From positions 1 through 9,792 of the forward strand of contig JAEYZR010000173.1 of NCBI GenBank assembly GCA_023427945.1: 9,792 bases of DNA, written 5' to 3'. Positions 1 through 5,375 of this stretch are shown one piece after another. The position numbers were made by a program, and so were the translations under genes. Below the pieces are notes generated by a model. That model was given only the letters and a program-made list of their open reading frames with translations, was not told the DNA's origin and did not search any database. Origin of the DNA: Pseudomonadota bacterium. GTDB lineage: Bacteria; Pseudomonadota; Gammaproteobacteria; Burkholderiales; Burkholderiaceae_B. Every line of letters starts with the position of its first letter. Within the stretch, counting starts at the first letter, position 1.

Positions 1-629
1 ATGATGCTGCGGGTGCGGCCGGCGCAGTTCACCACGATGGGTGTGGTGGGGTCCGGTGCCAGTTCGCGTATACGATAAGGCAGCTCTGCGTTGGGCAGGT
101 TGTAGGCGCCCGGAATGCTGAACCGGAAGAACTCTTCGGGTGTCCTGCCATCGACGACGACAACTTTCTCGCCGCGCTGCAGGCGGTCGTGCAGCGCCTG
201 CGCGCTGATGTGCGGCGTGCCGGCCTGGATCTCCACGATTTCGCCGAACGCCTTGCCAGGCACGTTCACCCCGCTGAAGACTTCAAGGCCCGCGGCCTCC
301 CACGCATCGACGCCCCCTTCGAGCACCTGCACGTTGTCATACCCCAGGCGCACGAGCAGCGCCTGGGCATCGTTGACCCGGGAACCATCGGCATCGGTCA
401 GCACGATCCGCGTGCTCTTGCGCGGCACTTTGCGATGTATGGATGACTCGATCTGCCATGCCGGCACGGGTACGGCATACAGCAGATGGCGGCGCGCAAA
501 TGCGGTGACTTCGCGCACGTCCAGCAGGGCAAGTTCGCCAGGACGTTGCAGCAGGTCGCGCAGATGGGCGGGCGTGATCGTCGGCGGGGCGGACGCGGGC
601 AGGGCTGGATCGGGATCGATGTGGCTCAT
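1..629 (-). CDS. Rhodanese-domain protein (multi-domain), C-terminus beyond the window
   Basis: The first 209 codons are visible. Two rhodanese-homology domains can be read. Domain 1 (about residues 17-115) has the fold signatures LLDVRE (35-40) and LEGGVDAWEAAG (103-114). Its active-site loop reads TDADGSR, with Asp79 where the catalytic Cys should be, so it is probably inactive. Domain 2 (about 137 onward) has VVDGRTPEEF and ends in the loop NCAGRTRS with Cys202, the persulfide-forming residue of sulfurtransferases. The gene runs off the window right after this loop, so further domains may follow, as in long tandem-rhodanese proteins. No signal peptide is seen, so it is probably cytoplasmic. 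ATG at 629 is chosen because homology starts soon after it. It lacks a convincing Shine-Dalgarno, and the frame stays open upstream to a stop near 765, so the start is uncertain. It is divergent from nadQ. The physiological sulfur acceptor is unknown. Confidence 0.88.
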   Translation of the reverse strand, partial: MSHIDPDPALPASAPPTITPAHLRDLLQRPGELALLDVREVTAFARRHLLYAVPVPAWQIESSIHRKVPRKSTRIVLTDADGSRVNDAQALLVRLGYDNVQVLEGGVDAWEAAGLEVFSGVNVPGKAFGEIVEIQAGTPHISAQALHDRLQRGEKVVVVDGRTPEEFFRFSIPGAYNLPNAELPYRIRELAPDPTTPIVVNCAGRTRSI

Positions 630-853
630 GATGACACTGGATATGTTGGCATTCGGAAGCGGTGCGTTCTTCGCAATGGTGATGCGCTCTTTGCGAGACC
701 GGCGGGAATGCAATGCAGTGTAGGGATGTGGACTCCTGAGGCGAACGATCCATCTTCTATTTGGTTATGGCCTCTTTGCTTATGCGGTATGTGCTCATGT
801 CTGAATCATGCTTTTGCCTGGGCCGTCAGGGTGAGCCCGTGGCGGCAGGTCGA

Positions 854-880
854 TACGAGCACAAGGCGCTGGCGCTCGTA
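854..880. repeat. 7-bp inverted repeat over the nadQ promoter (possible operator)
   Basis: The arms TACGAGC (854-860) and GCTCGTA (874-880) are perfect reverse complements separated by 13 bases. The right arm runs into the TATAAT box and the left arm lies near the expected -35 position. A protein bound here would block RNA polymerase, so an operator, perhaps for nadQ autoregulation, is possible. This is inference from position only. Confidence 0.35.
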
Positions 881-884
881 TAAT
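879..884 (+). promoter_or_regulatory. Candidate -10 box of the nadQ promoter
   Basis: A perfect TATAAT lies about 60 bases before the proposed nadQ start. No good -35 hexamer sits at 16-18 bp, which suggests a weak or activator-assisted promoter. The box overlaps the right arm of an inverted repeat. Confidence 0.45.
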
Positions 885-944
885 CGGTTCGATGGCGCCG
901 CCCGCAATGCCCATGCGCGCGGCCCGCTTTTTTTGGAAGATCTT

Positions 945-1877
945 TTGAGCACGAATCCTGAGCATTCGGTCGTTGCCGACCTGGTTGCGGTACTGGCCGC
1001 GGTCACGCATGGCGAGCCGCGTGTCCTGACGACGCAGGACGCGCAGGCCCTGCCTTCGGGGCCGTTCGAAATGGGGCATCGGTCGCTGCAAGCCGGGTTG
1101 CGTGCGTGGGTGGAGCAGCAGACCCACCATCCGCTGGGCTATGTCGAGCAGCTCTATACCTTTGCCGACAGCGGCCGCTACAACGAGCCGGGCGGGCCGG
1201 CCCATGCCATTTCGATCAGCTACCTGGCACTGACCCGCGAAGCCGCGCTGACCGATGCGAGTGCGCAATGGCAAAGCTGGTATCGCTATTTCCCGTGGGA
1301 AGATCACCGCCAGGGCCCCCCCGATCTCCTGGCCGAGCGCATCGTGCCTGCGCTGCGCAAGTGGGTGGCGCAGGCATCCACCGTCGCGGCCCGGCAGGAA
1401 CGCGCGCAACGGGCGGAACTGACCTTCGGCATCGACGGTTCGGCCTGGAACGAGGACCGGATCCTGCAGCGCTACGAACTGCTCTACGAACTGGGCATGG
1501 TGGCCGAAGGGACGGCGGACCCGGCAGCTCGCGCCGCCTGTCTGCCGGGCGACGCCATGCGGCACGACCATCGCCGTATCCTGGCAACCGGCATTGCCCG
1601 CCTGCGCGCCAAGATCAAATATCGTCCCGTGGTGTTTGAACTCATGCCGCCGGATTTCACCCTGCTGCAACTTCAGCACACGGTCGAGGCCCTGGCCGGT
1701 CGCAACCTGCACAAGCAGAATTTCCGCCGCCTGATCGAACAGCAGGAACTGGTGGAGGAAACCGGCGACGTGCACGTCGGCGGCTCAGGCCGGCCCGCCA
1801 AGCTGTTCCGCTTTCGGCGTGGCGTCATGCTGGAGCGGGCAATTTCCGGCAGCAAACTGCCCCTGGCGCGCGTTTAA
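945..1877 (+). CDS. nadQ: NadQ/NrtR-family Nudix-related transcriptional regulator of NAD metabolism
   Basis: A 310-residue regulator. The N-terminal part (about 10-150) resembles a Nudix fold (PSGPFEMGHRSLQAGLRAWV, then GYVEQLYTFAD), but the REUXEE Nudix catalytic signature is absent, so this domain should sense a ligand rather than hydrolyse it. The C-terminal part (about 228-292) is the winged helix-turn-helix typical of NrtR proteins, containing NFRRLIEQQELVE and a wing with GRPAKLFRFR. Family members repress NAD synthesis or salvage genes and respond to NAD-related metabolites. The start is taken as TTG at 945, preceded by GGAAGA at 935-940; no in-frame ATG lies close by, and TTG at 933 is an alternative. 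The gene stands 118 bp upstream of nadC on the same strand, the expected regulator-target layout. The family call is firm; the effector is not visible. Confidence 0.87.
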   Translation: MSTNPEHSVVADLVAVLAAVTHGEPRVLTTQDAQALPSGPFEMGHRSLQAGLRAWVEQQTHHPLGYVEQLYTFADSGRYNEPGGPAHAISISYLALTREAALTDASAQWQSWYRYFPWEDHRQGPPDLLAERIVPALRKWVAQASTVAARQERAQRAELTFGIDGSAWNEDRILQRYELLYELGMVAEGTADPAARAACLPGDAMRHDHRRILATGIARLRAKIKYRPVVFELMPPDFTLLQLQHTVEALAGRNLHKQNFRRLIEQQELVEETGDVHVGGSGRPAKLFRFRRGVMLERAISGSKLPLARV

Positions 1878-1889
1878 CACGGGTTCACT

Positions 1890-1901
1890 GCCAGCGCTGG
1901 C
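1890..1901. repeat. 12-bp perfect palindrome downstream of nadQ
   Basis: GCCAGCGCTGGC is self-complementary and lies 13 bp after the nadQ stop codon. A T5 run follows at 1908-1912. As RNA it can form only a 4-bp stem with a GCGC loop, so it is a weak terminator at best. It ends 13 bp before the TTGACA box of the nadC promoter, so a protein-binding role is also possible. Confidence 0.3.
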
Positions 1902-1914
1902 GTTCGGTTTTTAC

Positions 1915-1943
1915 TTGACAGAATTTATACTCATATCTAGCAT
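1915..1943 (+). promoter_or_regulatory. Sigma-70 promoter of nadC
   Basis: A perfect -35 box TTGACA (1915-1920) is followed, after a 17-bp spacer, by TAGCAT (1938-1943), a 4/6 match to the -10 consensus. Transcription would start near 1950. This is the best promoter match in the window, and its AT-rich surroundings contrast with the GC-rich coding DNA. Confidence 0.7.
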
Positions 1944-1947
1944 AAGT
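1928..1947. promoter_or_regulatory. Putative NadQ operator copy 1, over the nadC -10 box
   Basis: The element TACTCATATCTAGCATAAGT overlaps the -10 box. It matches a second element 60 bp downstream at 14 of 20 positions, with conserved outer blocks TACTC and AGCATAA. Its first 15 bases form a loose palindrome (TACTC, 5-base centre, TAGCA). Position and repetition suggest a repressor site, and NadQ is the obvious candidate. Binding is inferred. Confidence 0.45.
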
Positions 1948-1955
1948 TCCAGTCC

Positions 1956-1976
1956 AGCGCGATGGCGCTTTTTTTT
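1956..1976 (+). terminator. Hairpin with T8 tract in the nadC leader (terminator or attenuator)
   Basis: AGCGC (1956-1960) pairs with GCGCT (1965-1969) across a GATG loop, and eight T residues follow at 1969-1976. This is a short intrinsic-terminator shape. It could end nadQ transcripts about 80 bases after the nadQ stop codon. Yet it lies only a few bases downstream of the predicted nadC start point and just before the nadC ribosome-binding site, so it might also limit nadC transcription. Confidence 0.45.
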
Positions 1977-1987
1977 CAGGGGTGGAA

Positions 1988-2007
1988 TACTCGAAATGAG
2001 CATAAAT
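1988..2007. promoter_or_regulatory. Putative NadQ operator copy 2, over the nadC start codon
   Basis: The element TACTCGAAATGAGCATAAAT contains the nadC ATG (1996-1998). It shares the TACTC and AGCATAA blocks with the copy at 1928-1947. Here the palindrome is better: TACTC and GAGCA around a 5-base centre, with one mismatch. Because it covers the first codons, part of the match could reflect coding constraint. Confidence 0.4.
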
Positions 2008-2915
2008 AAATCCGGTCTGGCCTTTGCTGCGCCGACCGCCACGTCGGCGAATCCCTCGCCTGCCCTCGTCGTGCCGCCGTTGCCGGCCGTCATGATCGAG
2101 CCGCTGGTGCGCGCCACGCTGCTGGAAATCTGGGCCGTGCAGGAGACATCACCAGCGACGCCATCGTACCGGCCGACCTGCTGACGCAGACCGCACTGGT
2201 GGCACGCCAGGCCGGCGTGGTGGCAGGCATGGACCTGGCCATCATGGCGTTCAGGCTGGTCGATCCCCGTATTGAAGTCGAGGTGCTGCGCCCGGATGGC
2301 TGCCCCATCGAGGCGGGCGACGTCATTGCCACCGTGCGCGGTCCGGCGCGCGGCGTGCTGACCGGCGAACGCACGGCGCTGAACTTTCTGTGCCACCTGA
2401 GTGGCGTGGCCTCGGCCACCGCATCCATCGTTGCCGCCGTGCAGCCGCATCACGCACGAATCGTCTGCACGCGCAAGACCATGCCGGGCCTGCGTGCCGT
2501 GCAGAAATACGCCGTGCGCGCCGGCGGCGGCAGCAATCATCGTTTCGGCCTGGACGACGCGGTGCTCATCAAGGACAACCACGTGGCCATCGCCGGCGGG
2601 GTGCGCCCCGCCATCGAACGTGCACGCCACGGGGTGGGCCACCTGGTCAAGATCGAAGTCGAAGTCGATACCCTGGCCCAACTGGACGAAGCGCTCGCTG
2701 TGGGCGTGGATGCCGTGCTGCTGGACAACATGAGTCCCGACATGCTGACGCAGGCCGTGGACATGGTTGCGGGCCGCGCCATCACGGAAGCCTCGGGCCG
2801 TATCAATCCAACGACCGCACCCGCGGTGGCCGCCAGTGGCGTAGACCTGATCTCCATCGGCTGGCTCACGCACAGTGCGGCCGTGCTCGATATCGGCCTG
2901 GATCACCGCAGCTAG
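1996..2915 (+). pseudogene. nadC: Quinolinate phosphoribosyltransferase (nicotinate-nucleotide pyrophosphorylase), frameshifted
   Basis: NadC converts quinolinate and PRPP to nicotinate mononucleotide, CO2 and PPi in cytoplasmic NAD synthesis. The reading frame from ATG 1996 (AGGGGTGG at 1979-1986 serves as Shine-Dalgarno) encodes 44 residues ending EPLVRATLLE. It then shifts: one base is missing after about 2127, and without repair the frame stops near 2184. Restoring one G (family motif EDLGRAGDIT) gives 306 residues, a normal length. Downstream all active-site residues are present in repaired numbering: Arg126, Arg160-Lys161 (TRKT), His182-Arg183, Lys193, Glu223 and Asp244. Their spacing matches the M. 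tuberculosis enzyme. A GTG restart at 2199 would lack about 68 residues including part of the N-terminal domain. nadA and nadB are not nearby, consistent with quinolinate salvage rather than de novo synthesis. A sequencing error cannot be excluded. Confidence 0.87.
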
Positions 2916-2922
2916 ATCGGCT

Positions 2923-2960
2923 GGCCGCAACCTACGCTGGGTCTGCGGCCCGTCTTTTTT
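2923..2960 (+). terminator. Rho-independent terminator of nadC
   Basis: GGCCGCA (2923-2929) pairs perfectly with TGCGGCC (2944-2950), and the stem can extend inside by ACC/GGT with a one-base bulge. A T-rich tail with six T at 2955-2960 follows. It begins eight bases after the nadC stop codon and ends 20 bases before the bug start codon. Confidence 0.75.
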
Positions 2961-2980
2961 CTTGTCTTTCTGGAGCAGTC

Positions 2981-3979
2981 ATGAAGACCGTCCTGAGGCG
3001 CGGCAGGACCGCGCTCGCCGTGACCATTGTGCTGGCCTGCACGGCGTGGGCCGTGGTGCGTGGGCCGCACGCGGTTGCCGCCGCATCGTTTCCGGATCAC
3101 GCGGTGAGCATCCTGGTGACTTTTCCGCCAGGCGGGGGCACCGACCTGCTGGCGCGCAAACTCGGTGAGCGGTTGACGCAACGCCTGGGCCAGCCGGTGG
3201 TGGTGCAGAACCGTCCCGGCGCCAGCGGCAACATCGGCGCACGCGCCGTGGCCGAGAGTCCGGCCGACGGCTATACCCTGTTGATGGTCAACAGTTCGTT
3301 TGCCATCAATCCGGGGGTGTATCGCGACCTGCCGTTCTCGCCCAGGGACGATTTCGATCCTGTCATCAACGTGGCCTTCGTGCCATCGGTCATCGTCGTG
3401 GGGGCGCAGTCACCCTGGCAGTTCTTGTCCGACCTGCTTTCCCACGCCCGCACCGGCGAGTCCGTGCCCTATGCCTCCTGCGGCAACGGCACGCCCCAGC
3501 ATCTGGCCGGCGAGATGCTGCGCCTGGCAAGCGACAGCGCCTTGCAGCATGTTCCTTATCGGGGGTGCGGCCCGGCCCTGATGGACGCGGTTGCCGGCCA
3601 GGTTCCTGCGGCCATCGTCACCGCGTCCAGCGCCAGTCCCTTCCTGAAAGCCGGCAAACTGCGGGCGCTTGCCATCACTGCGGCTGAGCGGTCGGTGCTG
3701 CTGCCCGATGTGCCCACCGTGGCCGAGCAGGGTTACGAGGGCTATGCCCTGAACCAGTGGCACGGCCTGCTGGCCCCTGCCGGCACCCCGCCCGCCATCG
3801 TGCAGCACCTGAATCAGGCGCTTGCGGCCATCGTCGCCGAGCCCGCCATGCAGGCTGACCTGCAGCAACTCGGGTTCGATACGACCGCCAGTTCTCCGGC
3901 CGAATTCCGCGCGCTCATCGATGCCGACATCGAGCGCTTCGGGGCCTTGACGGCGCAACTGGGATTGCGGGCCGATTGA
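2981..3979 (+). CDS. Bug-family (TctC-like) periplasmic solute-binding protein
   Basis: A 332-residue secreted binding protein of the Bug/tripartite tricarboxylate transporter receptor family. A signal peptide (basic RRGR at 6-9, hydrophobic core 11-26, likely cleavage after the Ala run at 33-35) precedes the mature start SFPDHAVSI. Family hallmarks follow: VTFPPGGGTDLLAR (46-59), NRPGASGNIGA (77-87), PADGYTLL (94-101), GNGTPQHLAGEM (168-179) and a DVPTVAEQG block (243-251). Cys167 (ASCGNG) and Cys196 (YRGCGPA) replace the small residues usual in the two ligand loops and may form a disulfide. GGAG at 2972-2975 gives a good ribosome-binding site. No TctA/TctB membrane genes adjoin, as is usual for orphan Bug genes. 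The place behind nadQ-nadC suggests a pyridine carboxylate such as quinolinate or nicotinate as ligand, but that is inference. The nadC terminator directly upstream separates its expression from nadC. Confidence 0.9.
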   Translation: MKTVLRRGRTALAVTIVLACTAWAVVRGPHAVAAASFPDHAVSILVTFPPGGGTDLLARKLGERLTQRLGQPVVVQNRPGASGNIGARAVAESPADGYTLLMVNSSFAINPGVYRDLPFSPRDDFDPVINVAFVPSVIVVGAQSPWQFLSDLLSHARTGESVPYASCGNGTPQHLAGEMLRLASDSALQHVPYRGCGPALMDAVAGQVPAAIVTASSASPFLKAGKLRALAITAAERSVLLPDVPTVAEQGYEGYALNQWHGLLAPAGTPPAIVQHLNQALAAIVAEPAMQADLQQLGFDTTASSPAEFRALIDADIERFGALTAQLGLRAD

Positions 3980-3993
3980 GTCGCACAGCGCAA

Positions 3994-4022
3994 CCGATGC
4001 CGGAATGGGTGATGGGCATCGG
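3994..4022. terminator. Hairpin between convergent genes, possible bidirectional terminator
   Basis: CCGATGCC (3994-4001) and GGCATCGG (4015-4022) are perfect 8-bp inverted arms around a 13-base loop, in the 52-bp gap between the bug and cytochrome c stop codons. No U tract follows on either strand, so it is not a canonical intrinsic terminator, but its position fits RNA 3'-end formation or protection for both genes. Confidence 0.4.
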
Positions 4023-4031
4023 ACTGCAGCG

Positions 4032-5375
4032 CTATTGGGTTGCTGAGGACTTCACGCCCTCATCGCGGATCCTGCTCACTGTTTCGTCCAGGCCCGGCCA
4101 GGCCGGTTGATCGGCCATGTCCGTGCGCAGGTAGTTCACGAGCGCGGTCACCTGACGGTCATCCAGGCTGTGGCGGAATGCGGGCATGTAGCCATTCTCG
4201 GGGAAGGCCGGCGCATGCACACCATCGAGGATGATGCGAATCAGGTTGTCGGGTGTGTCGGCGTGCAGGTTGCTGTTCAGCCAGAGTGGTGGCTGGGTGC
4301 CGAACAGCGGCGCACCTGTGCCGCCGTTATGGCAGGCCAGGCATGCGCCGTTGAACAGCGAGGCGCCCTCGGATTGCGGCGGACGCAAGGTGGCCATCGC
4401 GTCATCGCGCAGCGACTGGGGTGCCTGATCCTGGGGCTGCGCATCGTTCTGGGCTGCAGGCTTCCCGCCGTTCATGTACGAGGCGACATACACGGCCAGT
4501 GCGCGCGTATCGGCTTCGCTGATCTTCGAGGTGCCTTCGCGCACCACGGGAGCCATGCTGGCACCCGCTGGTCCATGCTGCTCGGCGTAGCCGGTGCGCA
4601 GATAGTCATACAGGGCGTCCTCGGTCCAGCGCAGCGGTGCGGGCGACTGCGCGTTCAGCGCGTGGGCATACCAGCCCTCGGCCTCGCCACCACCAAAGTA
4701 ATGCTCGCCTTTTTTCTCCGCGCCCAATGCATTGCGCGGCGAATGACAGGCGCTGCAGTGTCCCAGTGCCTGTGCCATGTACTTGCCGCGATTCCATTGT
4801 TCGGACTTGTCGGCTTCGATGGCAATGTCGCCCTTGCGCAGGAACAGCAGGTTCCATCCCGCCACCAGCGGACGCATGTTCAGGGGGAAGGGCAGGGACG
4901 TCCTGGGCGGCTCGTGAGCGACCGGTGGCTGTGCCATGAGATAGCCGTACAGCGCCTGCATGTCTTCGTTGGACATGTGCGTGAACGCGGTATAGGGGAA
5001 CGCGGGATACAGATGGCGACCTTCGCGATCGATACCCGATCGCATGGCTCGGTTGAAGGCTTCGAACGACCATTTGCCGATGCCGTGTTCAGGGTCGGGT
5101 GTGATGTTGGTGGAGTAGATCGTGCCGAAGGGCGTCTCCATGGCGTGGCCGCCTGCGTTGCGCGGGCCGTCGCTGGCGGTGTGGCACACCACGCACATGC
5201 CGGCTGCGGCGACTTCTGCGCCCCGCAGCATGGCGGTCTCGGACGGTGGCGTGAGCTCGGCGGACGTGATCGGTGCAATCGCTGGGCGCCACATCAGGGC
5301 GAAAGCCGCGATGGCGGCGAGCACGGCGAGGATCAGTATCCAGCGCAGGACGGGACGTTTGCGGGTGGTGCTCAT
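4032..5375 (-). CDS. Membrane-anchored triheme cytochrome c, electron-transfer subunit of a molybdenum hydroxylase
   Basis: A 447-residue protein with three CxxCH heme sites: Cys61-Cys64-His65, Cys207-Cys210-His211 and Cys345-Cys348-His349. An N-terminal hydrophobic segment (about 9-29) after basic residues acts as signal anchor or signal peptide. Met397 in YMPAF is a likely axial ligand of the third heme, and Met274 (SMAP) of the second. The arrangement is the one seen in cytochrome subunits of aldehyde and alcohol dehydrogenases and in the C-terminal half of NicB, which fuses it to the Mo domain. It should take electrons from the 2Fe-2S subunit in the periplasm and pass them to the respiratory chain. 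Its ATG overlaps the stop of the molybdopterin gene (ATGA, 4-bp overlap) and is preceded by GGGAGG, so the genes are translationally coupled. Separate rather than fused heme domains resemble AldFGH-type enzymes. Confidence 0.9.
   Translation of the reverse strand: MSTTRKRPVLRWILILAVLAAIAAFALMWRPAIAPITSAELTPPSETAMLRGAEVAAAGMCVVCHTASDGPRNAGGHAMETPFGTIYSTNITPDPEHGIGKWSFEAFNRAMRSGIDREGRHLYPAFPYTAFTHMSNEDMQALYGYLMAQPPVAHEPPRTSLPFPLNMRPLVAGWNLLFLRKGDIAIEADKSEQWNRGKYMAQALGHCSACHSPRNALGAEKKGEHYFGGGEAEGWYAHALNAQSPAPLRWTEDALYDYLRTGYAEQHGPAGASMAPVVREGTSKISEADTRALAVYVASYMNGGKPAAQNDAQPQDQAPQSLRDDAMATLRPPQSEGASLFNGACLACHNGGTGAPLFGTQPPLWLNSNLHADTPDNLIRIILDGVHAPAFPENGYMPAFRHSLDDRQVTALVNYLRTDMADQPAWPGLDETVSRIRDEGVKSSATQ

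Larger units (their letters stand above)
630..944. other. Divergent intergenic region between rhodanese gene and nadQ
   Basis: This 315-bp gap contains no credible gene. On the plus strand it carries a perfect TATAAT at 879-884 flanked by a 7-bp inverted repeat, a T7 tract at 928-934 and the nadQ ribosome-binding site. No convincing promoter for the minus-strand rhodanese gene was found. The long plus-strand reading frame running from about 486 across this gap is an upstream extension of the nadQ frame with implausible composition. Confidence 0.6.

Noticed and set aside
792..811. Possible third copy of the nadC operator-like element (TGCTCATGTCT...) upstream of nadQ
   Set aside because: Only the first 11 positions resemble it, with two purine changes, and the AGCATAA block is missing; chance level cannot be excluded.
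897..934. Attenuator-like structure before the T7 tract in the nadQ leader
   Set aside because: Only a 5-bp stem with a 17-base loop, set several bases away from the T tract, could be drawn.
486..944. Upstream extension of the nadQ reading frame by about 150 codons
   Set aside because: It overlaps the rhodanese gene on the other strand, has no family similarity, and homology to NadQ begins only after the TTG at 945, which has a good ribosome-binding site.
795..1775. Long open frame on the minus strand opposite nadQ
   Set aside because: It mirrors the codon bias of nadQ; composition is His/Gly/Arg-rich without recognisable domains.
2125..2135. Programmed ribosomal frameshift in nadC
   Set aside because: No slippery heptamer or downstream structure was seen, and the family reads straight through this site.
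1911..2930. 339-codon open frame opposite nadC
   Set aside because: Antisense to a clearly conserved enzyme gene; protein is rich in His, Gly and Ala without motifs.
2390..2980. N-terminal extension of the Bug frame through nadC
   Set aside because: Out of frame with nadC, arginine-rich, and the signal peptide starts at ATG 2981 behind GGAG.
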